The translations under genes were made by a program, and so were the position numbers. This document shows positions 9,637 through 20,459 of a DNA stretch of 64,000 nucleotides, one piece after another (position 1 is the first letter of the stretch; every line of letters starts with the position of its first letter). This DNA comes from Pseudomonas fluorescens (GTDB lineage Bacteria > Pseudomonadota > Gammaproteobacteria > Pseudomonadales > Pseudomonadaceae). The DNA lies in contig NZ_JAGGOG010000002.1 of NCBI RefSeq assembly GCF_018614655.1, forward strand, positions 150,228 to 214,227, written 5' to 3'. The notes beneath the pieces are model-generated. The model searched no databases, had not been told where the DNA came from, and saw only the letters and a list, made by a program, of their open reading frames with translations.

Positions 9637-11541
9637 ATGTTTCGTCCACTGACCGGCGTATTAGGCAACACCAGCGTCACTCTCAAACTCATCCTCGGTT
9701 TCGCCCTGGTATTGGCGCTGAGCCTGGCTATCGCCCTGACGGGCTGGCAAGCCTTGAGTGCTTCACTCTTTCGCTCGCAATCTTTGACCATCCTGTCTCA
9801 ATTGGCCGTGACGGGCGAAGAACTGCGGGCTGACCGGATTGTCTATCGCACCCTGAATGACCCGGCAAGCCTGACCAGGATCGGTCTGCACATGGAGAAA
9901 ATAGACAGTTATTTGGCCGCACTTTCCGATCGACTGAAACACCCGGCCAGCCTGCGGCAGATACAAGACTCGAGCCGCCTGACAACCAGTTTCAAAACCG
10001 CCCTGAATGGCCTGCCCAATCTGATTGAACAACGTGAAAACGCACGTGAGCGGCTCAAACGCGCCTCCGTCCAAGCCAGTGACACCCTCGCACAGTTGGC
10101 CAGCGATCTACCCAACCAGGACGATGAGAAGGCGCTGGACGCTATTGAACACCTGCGTCAGGCCATGGAAAAAGCAGAAGACAGCGCCCAGAGCCCCGCT
10201 TGGGCAGCCGCCTCACTGGATGACTATGCCCAAGCCGTCACCGACACACTCCAGGCACTCGACAGCGCACTGGCCGTAGTGGCGACGCTGCCGGTAGACA
10301 CAACGGCGCTTAAAAGCGCCGAGGCCGACTACCGCACCCAACTGGCCCGGCTCAAGGACGCTCAAGTCACCACCGAAACTACCCAGAATCAACTGGAACA
10401 ATGGCTGGATCAATTGCTCAAGCAGAGCGACCTGCTGAGCCAGTACCAGACCGAACAACGTGACAAAGAAGCCGACCTGGCTCGTACACTAATGCTCAAT
10501 GTCACCGCTGCCGCCCTGCTGATGGGCGCCCTGGCCGCGTGGCTGATCTCCGGGCAAATCGTCACACCGCTGCGCCATGCCCTGTTGAGCGCCAACCGGA
10601 TTGCCCAAGGAGACCTAAGCCACGACATTCAAACCACACGCCGGGATGAATTGGGCCAGCTGCAACGCAGTATCGGGCAAATGACCGTCAACCTGCGGGG
10701 CTTGATCGGCGGCATCAGCGACAGCGCCCGCCAGATAGCCAGCGCCGCCGAACAATTGTCTGCCGTCACCAAACAGACCCGCAGCGGGATCAACGACCAG
10801 AAACAGGAAACCGAACAAGTCGCCACCGCGATGAACGAAATGCTCGCCACCTCCCAGGAAGTCGCGCGCCATGCGGAACAAGCCTCGGCGGCTGCCACCG
10901 AAGCTGACCGGCAGGCGGGCATGGGTGATCAAGTCGTGGCTGAAGCGATTGCCCACATCGAGCATCTGGCCCAGGAAATGGCCCGTTCAAGCCAGGCCAT
11001 GCAAGGTTTGAAACAGGAAAGTCAGAAGATTGGCAGCGTATTGGAGGTGATCAAATCCGTCTCGGAACAGACCAATCTGCTGGCGCTCAACGCGGCCATC
11101 GAAGCGGCTCGCGCCGGCGAGGCGGGCCGGGGGTTTGCCGTGGTAGCTGATGAAGTCCGCAGCTTGGCGCAACGTACGCAGCAATCAGCCGAAGAAATCG
11201 AAGAGCTGATTGGCAGCTTGCACAGGGGTACGCAGCAGGTTGCGGATATCATGGATAACAGCCGCAACCTCACCGACAACAGTGTCGAACTGACTCGCCG
11301 CGCGGGGGACGCCCTGTCCAGCATCACCCACACCGTGTCGGTGATCCAGGAAATGAACCCACAGATCGCCGCCGCCGAGGAGCAAACAGCCGTCGCCGAG
11401 GAAATCAATCGCAGCGTGCTGAAGGTCAAGGATGTGTCGGAACAGAACTCAGCCGCGAGTCAGGAGACCGCCGACGCCAGTGTGGAACTGGCGCGGCTGG
11501 GAGCGGAGTTGCAGGTGTGGGTGGGCAAGTTCAAGGTGTGA
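9637..11541 (+). CDS. Methyl-accepting chemotaxis protein, paralogue with altered signalling helix
   Basis: Second chemoreceptor (634 aa) with the same order as its neighbour: TM1 ([20 protein letters not shown]), ~240-residue helical sensor, TM2 ([20 protein letters not shown]), HAMP, signalling domain. The start [14 protein letters not shown] at 9637 has TTGGAGG upstream. The sensor has diverged strongly while the signalling parts remain alike, which suggests tandem duplication. Compared with the first receptor, the C-terminal helix lacks one residue ([14 protein letters not shown] against [15 protein letters not shown]) and has a proline just before it (MNPQ). Both changes could disturb the coiled-coil register. 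Confidence 0.88.
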   Translation: MFRPLTGVLGNTSVTLKLILGFALVLALSLAIALTGWQALSASLFRSQSLTILSQLAVTGEELRADRIVYRTLNDPASLTRIGLHMEKIDSYLAALSDRLKHPASLRQIQDSSRLTTSFKTALNGLPNLIEQRENARERLKRASVQASDTLAQLASDLPNQDDEKALDAIEHLRQAMEKAEDSAQSPAWAAASLDDYAQAVTDTLQALDSALAVVATLPVDTTALKSAEADYRTQLARLKDAQVTTETTQNQLEQWLDQLLKQSDLLSQYQTEQRDKEADLARTLMLNVTAAALLMGALAAWLISGQIVTPLRHALLSANRIAQGDLSHDIQTTRRDELGQLQRSIGQMTVNLRGLIGGISDSARQIASAAEQLSAVTKQTRSGINDQKQETEQVATAMNEMLATSQEVARHAEQASAAATEADRQAGMGDQVVAEAIAHIEHLAQEMARSSQAMQGLKQESQKIGSVLEVIKSVSEQTNLLALNAAIEAARAGEAGRGFAVVADEVRSLAQRTQQSAEEIEELIGSLHRGTQQVADIMDNSRNLTDNSVELTRRAGDALSSITHTVSVIQEMNPQIAAAEEQTAVAEEINRSVLKVKDVSEQNSAASQETADASVELARLGAELQVWVGKFKV

Positions 11542-11545
11542 CCTG

Positions 11546-12280
11546 TTATAGGACCTGACGCAAGAACGCCTGGGCTCGCGGATCCTTCGGCGCATCGAAG
11601 AACTGCGCCGGAGCGGCGTCCTCCAGCAGCTTGCCGTGATCGAAGAACAGCACCCGGTCCGCCACTTCCCGGGCAAAGCCCATTTCGTGGGTCACGCAGA
11701 CCATGGTCATGCCTTCCAGGGCCAGGGTCTTCATGACGTCCAGCACTTCGCCGACCATTTCCGGGTCCAGCGCCGAGGTGGGCTCGTCGAACAGCATCAC
11801 CTTGGGTTCCATAGCCAGCGCCCGGGCAATGGCCACGCGCTGCTGCTGACCGCCGGAAAGCCGCGACGGAAACTCATTGGCTTTCTGGGCAATCCCGACC
11901 TTTTCCAGCAAGGCCAAGGCCTTGGCTTCACGCTCTTTCTTGCCGCGCTTGCGCACGACCTTTTGCGCCAGGCAGAGGTTTTCCAGCACGGTCATGTGTG
12001 GGAACAGGTTGAAATGCTGGAACACCATGCCGACTTCACGGCGGTAGGCGTTCACATCGGTTTTCGGGTCGGCCAATTGCAAGCCGTCAATGCTCACCGA
12101 GCCAGAGTCGAACTCCTCCAGGCCATTGAGGCAGCGCAGGAAGGTCGACTTGCCGGAGCCGGAAGGACCGATCACTACCAACACTTCGCCCTTGGCCACT
12201 TGGGTGGTGACGTTATCTACCGCACGGACCACGTGCCCACGGGTGTCGAAGACTTTTACCAGATCGCGGACTTCAATCAC
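11546..12280 (-). CDS. Polar amino acid ABC transporter, ATP-binding protein
   Basis: GlnQ/HisP-type ATPase (244 aa). Walker A is GPSGSGKST, the signature is [15 protein letters not shown], Walker B is [14 protein letters not shown], and the switch His is VTHEMGFA. I prefer a GTG start at 12280 ([11 protein letters not shown]) because GGAGG lies ten bases upstream and the length matches the family. A TTG at 12301 would add seven odd residues. It overlaps the permease stop by eight bases, so the two are co-translated. Confidence 0.9.
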   Translation of the reverse strand: MIEVRDLVKVFDTRGHVVRAVDNVTTQVAKGEVLVVIGPSGSGKSTFLRCLNGLEEFDSGSVSIDGLQLADPKTDVNAYRREVGMVFQHFNLFPHMTVLENLCLAQKVVRKRGKKEREAKALALLEKVGIAQKANEFPSRLSGGQQQRVAIARALAMEPKVMLFDEPTSALDPEMVGEVLDVMKTLALEGMTMVCVTHEMGFAREVADRVLFFDHGKLLEDAAPAQFFDAPKDPRAQAFLRQVL

Positions 12281-13232
12281 TTTGCGCGAGCCTCCGCTCA
12301 AGCCGGCTGGCGATTTTCGACAGCGGCAGGTTGATCAGCAGGTACAGGCCTGCCACGCAGAACAGAATCTCAAACGGCGAGAACGAGGTGGTGATCACTT
12401 CGCGTCCGCTCTTGAGCAGTTCGGTAATGGCGATGACCGACACCAGGGAGGTGTCCTTCACCAGACTGATAAATTGCCCGGCCAGTGGCGGCAGCACACG
12501 CTTGAGCGCTTGCGGCAGTACCACATGACGCATCGACTGGCCGGCACTCAGGCCCAGGGATCGGGCAGCTTCACCCTGGCCACGGGCAATCGACTGCACC
12601 CCGGCACGGATGATTTCCGCCACGTAGGCACCGGTAAACAGCGACAAAGCGGCGATCCCGGCGAATTCTCGGGACAGGTTCAACACCGTGCCGATGAAGA
12701 AGTAGAAAATGAAAATCTGCACCAATAGCGGCGTACCGCGCACCAGTTCAACGTAGATCGTCGATAAATCCCGCAAGGTCGGGTTACTGGACAAACGACA
12801 CAAACCGGTGGCCAGGCCAATCGCCAGGCCCAGAACCCCGGAAACCACCGACAACCATAGCGTGGTCCACAAACCCCACATCAGCGGGCCTAGCGCCCAA
12901 TGCCGGTTCACACCCACCACATCGCCTTCGGCCACGTCGTCGCCGCGCGCTACTTGCAGGCTATTGTCGGCAACGCTCAGGTGCTGTTCGACGCCAGCGT
13001 CGTTACGCAGGGTGACTTCGGCCACATCGCCTTTGCGTACCAGTTCAACGACGGTGGAAATATCCGCCGCCCGCTGGGACTCTTCGGCCTGATAGACGAA
13101 GTACTGTGGCACGCGGTTCCAGCGCCACTCGTAGGACATCAGCGAGGTGGCGTAATACAAGGCGCCAGCCAGGCCAACCAGCACGACCACCGTTAGCAGG
13201 TGCCAGGGCCATTGGGCTTTTTTCTGTTTCAT
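12273..13232 (-). CDS. Polar amino acid ABC transporter, permease
   Basis: Inner-membrane permease of the HisM/GlnP type (319 aa). The first membrane helix ([18 protein letters not shown]) is followed by a ~75-residue polar stretch, probably periplasmic, before the usual helices. The EAA loop reads [22 protein letters not shown] near residue 220. It is the only permease gene in the cluster, so a homodimer is the simplest reading. A REP palindrome separates it from the upstream binding-protein gene. Confidence 0.88.
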   Translation of the reverse strand: MKQKKAQWPWHLLTVVVLVGLAGALYYATSLMSYEWRWNRVPQYFVYQAEESQRAADISTVVELVRKGDVAEVTLRNDAGVEQHLSVADNSLQVARGDDVAEGDVVGVNRHWALGPLMWGLWTTLWLSVVSGVLGLAIGLATGLCRLSSNPTLRDLSTIYVELVRGTPLLVQIFIFYFFIGTVLNLSREFAGIAALSLFTGAYVAEIIRAGVQSIARGQGEAARSLGLSAGQSMRHVVLPQALKRVLPPLAGQFISLVKDTSLVSVIAITELLKSGREVITTSFSPFEILFCVAGLYLLINLPLSKIASRLERRLAQSD

Positions 13233-13270
13233 TGCGGGTTCCGGGATTTATGTCGCCTGTCAGGCCGCCT

Positions 13271-13349
13271 TCGCAGGCAAGCCAGCTCCCACCTTGATCG
13301 ATGTCCATCCTGAGAACTCGGTCAAATGTGGGAGCTGGCTTGCCTGCGA
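13271..13349. repeat. REP palindrome between binding protein and permease genes
   Basis: Inverted arms TCGCAGGCAAGCCAGCTCCCACC (from 13271) and its complement (to 13349), a GTGGGAGCTGGCTTGCCTGCG variant of the common family. Its position inside the operon, directly 3' of the binding-protein gene, suggests a role in keeping binding-protein mRNA more abundant than permease mRNA, as known for malE-malF. That role is inference. Confidence 0.75.
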
Positions 13350-13371
13350 TGAAAGCGACGCGGTGTTAGCT

Positions 13372-14172
13372 TTATTCCATGTCCTTGAGCCACTCGGAGC
13401 TCTTGAACCACTTGTCATGAATGCGATCGTAGGTGCCGTCGTTACGGATCTGGTGCAGGAAGTTGTTGATGAAGTTGATGCTGTCGTAATCACCTTTCTT
13501 CAAACCGAATGCCAGGGGTTCGAAGGTGAACGGCTCGTCAAGGAACACCAGCTTGCCATTACCTACCTTTTTCTCCGCGACCACGTTGTATGGCGCGTCA
13601 TAGACGAAGGCATCCGCCTTACCGTTGACCACGTCGAGCACGGCTTCCTGCTCGTTGTCGTAGCCGTGGTACTTGGCCTTGGCGATCAGCTTTTTGGCGA
13701 CCATCTCACCGGTGGTGCCGAGCTTGGAGGTCAGGCGGTATTTCTCGTCGTTCAGGTCTTTGTAGGACTTGATGGTGCCTTCCAATTCCTTGCGAATCAG
13801 CAGGGTCTGGCCGACGACGATGAAGGGTTCGCTGAAGTTCAGGCGCAGGTTGCGCTCCTGGGTCAGGGTCATGCCGCTGCCGATCATGTCGAACTTGTTG
13901 GTCAGCAATGCCGGGATGATGCCGTCATAGCCGGTGGAGATCGGCTCGAACTTGACGCCCATGGACTTGGCCATGGCCTTGAGGATGTCGACTTCAAAGC
14001 CGATGATTTCACCGCGTTTGTTGGTCATCTGAAAGGGCATGTAGGTCGGGTCCATGCCGACTTTCAGTGTCCCGCGCTTGACGGCATCATCGATGGCTCC
14101 GGCGTGGGCCGCATTGACCGCCACCAGCGCCGAGACGCCAAGCAGCAGCATCGAAAGATACTTTTTCATCAT
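13372..14172 (-). CDS. Amino acid ABC transporter, periplasmic binding protein
   Basis: Family 3 solute-binding protein (266 aa). The signal peptide is MMKKYLSMLLLGVSALVAVNAAHAG. The mature part shows LKVGMDPTYMPFQM, GEIIGFEVDILKAMAKSMGV and FDMIGSGMTLTQERNLRLNFSEPF, all standard for polar amino acid binding proteins. Two adjacent ATGs (14172 and 14169) follow AGGGGA; I list the first. It probably feeds the permease and ATPase downstream. A paralogue of the same length is encoded just upstream (14390-15190). The ligand is not determinable here. Confidence 0.9.
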   Translation of the reverse strand: MMKKYLSMLLLGVSALVAVNAAHAGAIDDAVKRGTLKVGMDPTYMPFQMTNKRGEIIGFEVDILKAMAKSMGVKFEPISTGYDGIIPALLTNKFDMIGSGMTLTQERNLRLNFSEPFIVVGQTLLIRKELEGTIKSYKDLNDEKYRLTSKLGTTGEMVAKKLIAKAKYHGYDNEQEAVLDVVNGKADAFVYDAPYNVVAEKKVGNGKLVFLDEPFTFEPLAFGLKKGDYDSINFINNFLHQIRNDGTYDRIHDKWFKSSEWLKDME

Positions 14173-14224
14173 CAAGTCCCCTGAACTCATTTTATTGTGA
14201 GGTCGGCGCGCAAAGGGCTGCACC

Positions 14225-14252
14225 ATTTCGGGGTGCGATGCTAACCCACTCG
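14225..14252 (-). promoter_or_regulatory. Upstream element shared by the two binding-protein genes
   Basis: The plus strand reads ATTTCGGGGTGCGATGCTAACCCACT about 55 bases before the start codon. Nearly the same string (GGGGGCGATCCTAACCCACT) occurs at 15267-15293, about 80 bases before the paralogous gene. Conservation in non-coding DNA suggests a common promoter or operator. Which protein binds it is unknown. Confidence 0.5.
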
Positions 14253-14315
14253 CTCAATAGCACAAAGGTCTAGCCCACGTTTGTTGGCGGATATGACAGA
14301 AAAAGCCCACAAATA

Positions 14316-14347
14316 CGGCGAAGACCGCGTGGGTAGACCGTTCGCCG
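14316..14347 (-). terminator. Possible terminator of the upstream binding-protein gene
   Basis: Hairpin with arms CGGCGAA and TTCGCCG, starting 43 bases after the stop of the gene at 14390-15190. On the minus strand it is followed further on by GGGCTTTTT. Modest evidence. Confidence 0.4.
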
Positions 14348-14389
14348 TGATCGCTCAAGACTCTTCATATGTGTAAGTAGTTATGACCT

Positions 14390-15190
14390 TCAATCAATTT
14401 CCGCCAGCCAATCCGTGTCCTTGAACCACTTGTCGTGCAGGCGATCGTAGGTGCCATCCTGGGCAATCTGGTTGAGAAAGTGATTGATCCAGTTGAGGCT
14501 GTCGTAATCGCCTTTTTTCAGGCCAAACGCCAGGGGCTCGTAGGTGAACGGTTGCTCCAACGCCAACAGTTGGCTGTTTTGCGCCCTGGCGATGGCGATC
14601 AGGTTATAGGGCGCGTCATGGATAAAGGCGTCGGCCTTGCCCTCGACCACCTGGCGAACACCCTCTTCCGGTGTTGGAAAACTGTTCAGTTGTGCAGTGC
14701 CAAGAAACCGTTTGGCCGCCGCCTCCCCTGTGGTGCCTTCGGTTGCAACGATCCGATACCCCGCTTCGTTCAAGTCTTCGATGCTACCCACCTTGCCTGC
14801 CAACCGAGGATGAAACAGTACCGTCTGCCCGACGATGATGAACGAATCACTGAAATTGAGCGCGAGGTTACGCTCCTGGGTCACGGTCATGCCGCTGCCA
14901 ATCATGTCGAACTGATTGGCCATCAACCCCGGAAGCAAGTCCGTGTAAGCCACCGTTACCAACTCCAGCTTCACCCCCAGGGACTTGCTCATCTCTCGCA
15001 GCAGATCGATTTCAAAACCGACGACACGGCCCCGCTTATCGGTCATTTCGAAAGGCACATAAGTGGGATTAGTCCCGACTTTCAGCACCCCACGCCGGAC
15101 GGCCTCATCAATCGCACCCGCCAGCGCCAGGCCGCCGTGGGAAAGCACAACAATGCCAAGCAGCAGCGCCGACAAATACCTTTTGATCAT
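14390..15190 (-). CDS. Amino acid ABC transporter, second periplasmic binding protein
   Basis: Paralogue of the neighbouring binding protein, also 266 aa. The signal peptide is MIKRYLSALLLGIVVLSHGGLALAG. The conserved blocks are LKVGTNPTYVPFEMTDKRG, GFEIDLLREMSKSLGVKL and FDMIGSGMTVTQERNLALNFSDSF. The ends are almost identical (FGLKKGDYDSLNWINHFLNQIAQDGTYDRLHDKWFKDTDWL), while the middle has drifted. The ATG at 15190 has GGGG six bases upstream. It has no permease of its own, so it may give the adjacent transporter a second specificity. Confidence 0.88.
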   Translation of the reverse strand: MIKRYLSALLLGIVVLSHGGLALAGAIDEAVRRGVLKVGTNPTYVPFEMTDKRGRVVGFEIDLLREMSKSLGVKLELVTVAYTDLLPGLMANQFDMIGSGMTVTQERNLALNFSDSFIIVGQTVLFHPRLAGKVGSIEDLNEAGYRIVATEGTTGEAAAKRFLGTAQLNSFPTPEEGVRQVVEGKADAFIHDAPYNLIAIARAQNSQLLALEQPFTYEPLAFGLKKGDYDSLNWINHFLNQIAQDGTYDRLHDKWFKDTDWLAEID

Positions 15191-15266
15191 CAAATGCCCC
15201 TATTCCATTAAGCACTCGCGCACCTGTCCCCGCACCCTCAGTGCAAAACAGGAAAAGACGAGTCAG

Positions 15267-15293
15267 ATTTTGGGGGCGATCCTAACCCACTCC
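15267..15293 (-). promoter_or_regulatory. Upstream element shared by the two binding-protein genes, second copy
   Basis: The plus strand reads ATTTTGGGGGCGATCCTAACCCACTC, matching the element at 14225-14252 except for a few substitutions and one missing base. The two genes were therefore probably duplicated together with their control region. Confidence 0.5.
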
Positions 15294-15396
15294 CCTGCCG
15301 GGAAGTACGGGCCAGACGAGGGACTTTTGTTTCGAAATAACAAGGGGTTGGCGCAATGCAACAGAAGGGAAAAACACTGTAGGAAGGGGCTATCGA

Positions 15397-15425
15397 ACGC
15401 CCCCGAGACGCTAGCTCGGGGGCGT
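15397..15425 (-). terminator. Hairpin terminator after opgH
   Basis: Perfect 11-base arms ACGCCCCCGAG and CTCGGGGGCGT around a 7-base loop, six bases beyond the opgH stop. There is no long T run, so it may act as an mRNA-stabilising hairpin as much as a terminator. Confidence 0.6.
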
Positions 15426-15430
15426 CAGAT

Positions 15431-18001
15431 TCAGGCTGGCAGGGCCTGGGACGACTGCGGTTTCAGGGGCAGCAATGGCGCATGCGGGTCGGCCTTGACC
15501 GAGGTACGCCAAGCCGCCAGCCATTCGGCGTTACCTTCGCTCCAGACCTGTTCATGCAAGCGAGCCAGGGCGACCGGATCGCTGAGCAAGGCCAGGCGCT
15601 CGCCGTTGTTGAGGCCGGCGGGGCCGACTTTCAACGCATGACGAACACGCTCGATGCGCAGCCACTCAATCGGCTCGGCCTGACCATGACGGGAGGTCGC
15701 CAGGGCGCAGGCCAAGGCGTTTTGCTGAGGGTCGACCACCGCCCGCACAAAGCCGTCATTGAGCGCGTGCCAACGGTTTTCGTGGGTGTATTGGTCAGTC
15801 GACAGCAGCGCCTGCGGCGGGTTGTACTCCTCAGGGATCAGAAACAGGCTCTCGTCGCGAGACTTGAGACCCAGCTTGACCCGACTGGAGATCACCGACA
15901 CCGGGATCGACAGCATCAGCGAGCCGACAATCGGCACCAACCACCACAAGAAGCTTGGGTTCAACCACACCACCAACAATGCCCAGAAAAAACCGAGCAA
16001 GGTTTGTGGGCCGTGACGCTTGACCGCTTCACTCCATGGTGTGGAGTCGTCGTCACGCTGCGGCGAGTTCCAGGTCGCGGCCCAGCCGAGGAACGCGGCG
16101 AGCACAAAGCGGGTGTGGAAAATCATCCGCACCGGCGCCAGCAGCATGGAGAACAACATCTCCAGCAGCATCGACAGGGTCACCTTGAACTTGCCACCGA
16201 ACTCTTTCGCGCCCTTGGCCCAGATCAAGATGATGCTCAGCAATTTAGGCAGGAACAGCAGCACGATGGTGGTGGAGAACAGCGCCACCGCCTTGTCCGG
16301 GTGCCATTGCGGCCACAGCGGGTACAACTGCCGTGGGGCCATGAAGTACTGCGGCTCCATCAGCGTGTTGACCGCCAACAGTGCCGTCGACAGCACCAGG
16401 AAGAAGAACCACAGCGGCGCCGACAGGTACGACATCACCCCGGTCAGGAACACCGCACGGTGCACCGGGTGCATGCCCTTGACCAGAAACAGGCGGAAGT
16501 TCATCAGGTTACCGTGGCACCAGCGACGGTCACGCTTGAGTTCATCCAGCAGGTTCGGCGGCAGTTCTTCGTAGCTGCCCGGCAAGTCATAGGCAATCCA
16601 CACGCCCCAGCCGGCACGGCGCATCAGCGCGGCTTCAACGAAGTCGTGGGAGAGGATCGCCCCCGCAAACGCGCCTTTACCCGGCAACGGCGCCAGGGCG
16701 CAGTGCTCGATAAACGGCTTCATGCGGATAATGGCGTTGTGCCCCCAGTAGTGGGATTCACCCAACTGCCAGAAGTGCAGGCCTGCGGTGAACAGCGGGC
16801 CATAAACGCGAGTGGCGAACTGCTGCATGCGCGCATACAGGGTGTCCATGCCCGACGCCCGTGGCGCGGTCTGGATGATCCCTGCGTCCGGCGTGGCTTC
16901 CATCAAGCGCACCAGGCTGGTCAGGCATTCGCCGCTCATTACGCTATCGGCGTCGAGGACCACCATGTACTTGTAGTCACCACCCCAACGACGGCAGAAG
17001 TCATCGAGGTTGCCGCTCTTGCGTTTGACGCGACGTCGACGGCGGCGATAGAAAATCTTGCCGAACCCACCGGCCTCGCGGCACACGTCGAGCCAGGCTT
17101 GTTGCTCGGCGATGCAGATATCGGCGTCGTTACTGTCACTGAGGACGAAGAAGTCGAAGCGATCCAGGTTACCGGTAGCGGCAACCGACTCGAAGGTCGC
17201 ACGCAAGCCGGCAAATACCCGGGGCACGTCTTCGTTGCAGATCGGCATTACCAAGGCGGTGCGCGCTTCTTTCGCAATCGGCTCGTTACCGGCACTTTTC
17301 CCGGAGATACGGTACTTATCGTGACCGGTCAGCAGTTCCAGGAAGCCCATCAGCGCGGTCCAGAAACCGGCCGAGACCCAGCAGAACAGAATCCCGAACA
17401 GAATCAGGATGCTGGTCTGTAGGGCATAAGGCAGCACCTGGGTGGCCGTCTGCAGCAAGGTCTGATTGCGGATCTCGTCCAGGTCGACGAAGGACCAGCC
17501 CTGGTAGGGCATGATGCCTTTCATGTACCAGCCCGCGACGATGGTCTGACCGAGCATCAACACCAGCAGGATATAGCGACGAATCGAACCGACGGTGCGC
17601 CAGCGGGCAGCCGGCAACACACGTTCGTCCTTCGGCGGTGCCGGAGGATTGGTGCGACCGGTCAGGCGACGCCAGCCACGGACCAGAATATTGGTACGCC
17701 ACGGCTCAGGCACCACCTTGGTCCGACGGATCGGCGGCGTGGCCTTGAGGCAGACCCGACCACTGGCGTCTAACGCCAGCATTTCGGCATCTTGCAGTTC
17801 TTCGGCGCTGTTCAGGGTCAGCCGACGGCCTACCGACGCTTGAGCCGCGTCGACAGGCGCGTCGAAGGTGCTCGACGACAGACGCTCGTGCAGTTCGGAG
17901 AAGGACGTGCAGCCCGCCAGTTCGGCGCGCTGCTCATCAGTCATCGGGAGGTGCGCCAGGTACTCGGCAAGAGTTTCTGGCTGGGCTTGTAAATTACTCA
18001 T
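15431..18001 (-). CDS. opgH: Glucans biosynthesis glucosyltransferase OpgH (MdoH)
   Basis: Inner-membrane GT2 glucosyltransferase that polymerises the backbone of osmoregulated periplasmic glucans from UDP-glucose (856 aa). A long cytosolic N terminus is followed by two membrane helices ([20 protein letters not shown] and [18 protein letters not shown]). The catalytic domain carries [25 protein letters not shown]-type region [11 protein letters not shown] and the QxxRW-like [13 protein letters not shown], with further helices after it. The ATG at 18001 overlaps the opgG stop by eight bases, so the pair is co-translated. Confidence 0.95.
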   Translation of the reverse strand: MSNLQAQPETLAEYLAHLPMTDEQRAELAGCTSFSELHERLSSSTFDAPVDAAQASVGRRLTLNSAEELQDAEMLALDASGRVCLKATPPIRRTKVVPEPWRTNILVRGWRRLTGRTNPPAPPKDERVLPAARWRTVGSIRRYILLVLMLGQTIVAGWYMKGIMPYQGWSFVDLDEIRNQTLLQTATQVLPYALQTSILILFGILFCWVSAGFWTALMGFLELLTGHDKYRISGKSAGNEPIAKEARTALVMPICNEDVPRVFAGLRATFESVAATGNLDRFDFFVLSDSNDADICIAEQQAWLDVCREAGGFGKIFYRRRRRRVKRKSGNLDDFCRRWGGDYKYMVVLDADSVMSGECLTSLVRLMEATPDAGIIQTAPRASGMDTLYARMQQFATRVYGPLFTAGLHFWQLGESHYWGHNAIIRMKPFIEHCALAPLPGKGAFAGAILSHDFVEAALMRRAGWGVWIAYDLPGSYEELPPNLLDELKRDRRWCHGNLMNFRLFLVKGMHPVHRAVFLTGVMSYLSAPLWFFFLVLSTALLAVNTLMEPQYFMAPRQLYPLWPQWHPDKAVALFSTTIVLLFLPKLLSIILIWAKGAKEFGGKFKVTLSMLLEMLFSMLLAPVRMIFHTRFVLAAFLGWAATWNSPQRDDDSTPWSEAVKRHGPQTLLGFFWALLVVWLNPSFLWWLVPIVGSLMLSIPVSVISSRVKLGLKSRDESLFLIPEEYNPPQALLSTDQYTHENRWHALNDGFVRAVVDPQQNALACALATSRHGQAEPIEWLRIERVRHALKVGPAGLNNGERLALLSDPVALARLHEQVWSEGNAEWLAAWRTSVKADPHAPLLPLKPQSSQALPA

Positions 18002-19754
18002 CGGCAGGCAACTGATAGCTCCAGGTCTCGCTCAGGACTTGTTCGGTCTTGTTCGGTTCTGGTGTTGTGGCTGGAGCAGCCTCTTCAGGCTGCTTGGCGT
18101 CCTTGACCTTGGCGTCTTTAGCTTCCTTGGCGTCTTTCTTGGCCTGCTTCTCGTGCTGCTTGGCCAAGACCTTGTCAGCCTTGAGCACCTGGTTTGAAGC
18201 CTTCTCGGGCTCAGGGATGACGATGTCCTGCACCAGGGCCGCACGCATCTCGGTAGGCTTGCCCGCGTCCTTGATCTTCAAGCGCAGGGTCAGGCGCCAG
18301 CCTTGGGTGTGCGGGTTGTAGCGCACGCTGTTTTCGACGATCTCGGCGTTGTCGCCGACGCTGACCTGGCTACGTACCGGAGCATCTGCCAGCAGTTTCT
18401 TGAGAGCAGGTCCCTCGAAGTCCACCAGGTAAGCCACGCTGCCATCCGGTTGGCGAATCAGGTTCGACTGCTTGACGTCGCCGGTCGAGCGCAGGGTTTG
18501 CTTGACCCAGGCGCTTTCAGGCGAGTGATAGGCCGCGTCGTCCAGGGTCCAATGCAGGCGGTAGCTGACATCCAGCGGTTTGCCTGGCTCCGGCAGTTTT
18601 TCCGGGCTCCAGAACGCAACGATGTTGTCGTTGGTTTCATCGGCGGTCGGGATTTCCACCAGGTCGACGGAACCCTTGCCCCAATCGCCCTCAGGCTCGA
18701 TCCAGGCGCTTGGGCGCTTGTCGTAGTTGTCATCGAGGTCTTCGTAGTGGCTGAAGTTGCGACCACGCTGCAACAGGCCGAAACCACGCGGGTTTTCCAC
18801 GGTGAAGTTGCTGACCGACAGGTGTTTAGGGTTGTTCAACGGGCGCCAGATCCACTCGCCGTTACCGGCATGGATCGACAGACCGCTGGAGTCGTGCAGT
18901 TCACGACGGTAGTTGAGGACCTTGGACGGCTGATTGGCGCCGAACAGGAACATGCTGGTCAGCGGAGCGATGCCCAGCTTGGTGACTTTGTCACGCAGGA
19001 ACATCTGGGATTTGACGTCGACCACCGTATCGGTGCCTGGACGCAGGATCAGACGGTAGGCGCCAGTGGCTCGCGGCGAATCCAGCAAGGCAAAGATCAC
19101 CAGGTGCTTGTCACCCGGTTTTGGACGCTCGATCCAGAACTCGGTGAAGCGCGGGAATTCTTCGCCGGACGGCAAGGCGGTGTCGATAGCCATGCCACGG
19201 GCGGACAAGCCATACACCTGATCTTTACCCACGACGCGGAAGTAGCTGGCGCCGAGCATGGTCATGATTTCGTCTTGCTTGTCGTCCTTGTTGATCGGGT
19301 ACAGGACGCGAAAGCCAGCATAACCCAACTGTTCGGTAGCCTTGGGATCAACCTTGACGTCGCCGAAATCGAAACGTGCCGGATCGTACTTGATTTCGTG
19401 GACGCTATCGGCGGTGACTTCGTTGATCTTCACCGGCGTATCAAAGTGCATACCCTGGTGATAGAAGGACAGCTTGAACGGGGTTTTCTGATCGGCCCAC
19501 TCGGCTTTCTCGTTGCGGAAACGAATTTTCTGGTAATCAGCGAATTTCATTTCGCGGAATTCGTTAGGCAAATTGCTGCGCGGGGCTTCGTATTTCTGCC
19601 CGGCCAGCTCTTTTGCCTTGGCCGACACATCATCCAGACTGAATGCCCACAGTTGACCGGCGCCGAACAGGCAAAACAGGGCGGAGCCCGCTACCAGTGC
19701 ATTTCGTAACCGTTTGGCAGACAATTTTGGTGCATTACAGGGACTAACAATCAC
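17994..19754 (-). CDS. opgG: Glucans biosynthesis protein OpgG (MdoG)
   Basis: Periplasmic protein needed to build or branch osmoregulated periplasmic glucans (586 aa). I take the GTG at 19754 ([11 protein letters not shown]) as the start: GAGGG lies seven bases upstream, whereas the ATG at 19781 has no ribosome site. The signal region [23 protein letters not shown] precedes the mature [21 protein letters not shown]. The MdoG domain runs to about residue 515. Unusually, it ends in a Lys/Ala/Asp-rich stretch and a Pro/Thr linker before [12 protein letters not shown]. opgH overlaps downstream. Confidence 0.93.
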   Translation of the reverse strand: MIVSPCNAPKLSAKRLRNALVAGSALFCLFGAGQLWAFSLDDVSAKAKELAGQKYEAPRSNLPNEFREMKFADYQKIRFRNEKAEWADQKTPFKLSFYHQGMHFDTPVKINEVTADSVHEIKYDPARFDFGDVKVDPKATEQLGYAGFRVLYPINKDDKQDEIMTMLGASYFRVVGKDQVYGLSARGMAIDTALPSGEEFPRFTEFWIERPKPGDKHLVIFALLDSPRATGAYRLILRPGTDTVVDVKSQMFLRDKVTKLGIAPLTSMFLFGANQPSKVLNYRRELHDSSGLSIHAGNGEWIWRPLNNPKHLSVSNFTVENPRGFGLLQRGRNFSHYEDLDDNYDKRPSAWIEPEGDWGKGSVDLVEIPTADETNDNIVAFWSPEKLPEPGKPLDVSYRLHWTLDDAAYHSPESAWVKQTLRSTGDVKQSNLIRQPDGSVAYLVDFEGPALKKLLADAPVRSQVSVGDNAEIVENSVRYNPHTQGWRLTLRLKIKDAGKPTEMRAALVQDIVIPEPEKASNQVLKADKVLAKQHEKQAKKDAKEAKDAKVKDAKQPEEAAPATTPEPNKTEQVLSETWSYQLPADE

Positions 19755-20021
19755 GAGCAACCCTCGCCGAAAACAGATCAAAAAACCAACGGCCAGCTAT
19801 CTATATGCCAGGTTGGCGAGCAATGTTCCGACTCCGATGAGGCTAAATGATTCCCCAAAGGCTGTCAGACAAGGCTCTACTTAAGTCAAAAATGGACCAA
19901 ACAACGCTGATCCCCGTAGCGCGCGATTATCTAGTAGGCCGCGAGACAACGCATCAGGGACAGCGAAGTATTTGTAGCGAAAACCTGTGTTTTTAGGCAT
20001 TAAACGTCGTTTTTAGTACAT

Positions 20022-20459
20022 TCAGGTCTGTAACAGGAAGGTGACTGGCCCATCATTGACCAAATGCACCTGCATATCCGCGCCAAAACGTCCCGACGCC
20101 ACCGTGCCATGCAATTGTTGCGCTTGTAACAGCAGGTAGTCGAAAAGTGCCTCTCCCAAGGCAGGTGGAGCCGCCGTGGAGAAGCTGGGGCGCAGGCCAC
20201 TCTTGGTGTCTGCGGCTAACGTGAACTGCGACACCAGCAGCAAACCGCCACCAATGTCCTTCAAGGACAGGTTCATCTTGCCCTCGTCGTCGCTGAACAC
20301 CCGATAGTTAAGCAGCTTGTGCAGCAGTTTGTCGGCACAAGCCTGAGTATCTGAAGGTTCGACGGCCACCAGCACCAGCAAACCCTGGTCAATCGACCCC
20401 ACAACCTCCCCTTCTACCTCGACCCGGGCACCTCGCACCCGTTGCAAAAGCCCTTTCAT
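20022..20459 (-). CDS. dtd: D-aminoacyl-tRNA deacylase
   Basis: Removes D-amino acids wrongly attached to tRNA (145 aa, normal length). It starts [15 protein letters not shown], the typical DTD N terminus. The two active-site signatures are [12 protein letters not shown] (SQFTL motif) and the Gly-Pro motif in [10 protein letters not shown] (NxGPxT type) near the C terminus. The ATG overlaps the pip stop by four bases, so pip and dtd are coupled. Confidence 0.95.
   Translation of the reverse strand: MKGLLQRVRGARVEVEGEVVGSIDQGLLVLVAVEPSDTQACADKLLHKLLNYRVFSDDEGKMNLSLKDIGGGLLLVSQFTLAADTKSGLRPSFSTAAPPALGEALFDYLLLQAQQLHGTVASGRFGADMQVHLVNDGPVTFLLQT

Noticed and set aside
15063..15641. Plus-strand frame of 192 codons between the binding-protein gene and opgH
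   Set aside because: It crosses the opgH hairpin and both flanking genes, and the peptide is unlike any family. The gap 15191-15430 otherwise holds only the shared upstream element and a hairpin.
19755..20021. Gap between opgG and dtd as a possible small gene or RNA
   Set aside because: No open frame with a ribosome site and no clear hairpin series; it probably holds only the opgG promoter and leader, whose elements I could not place with confidence.
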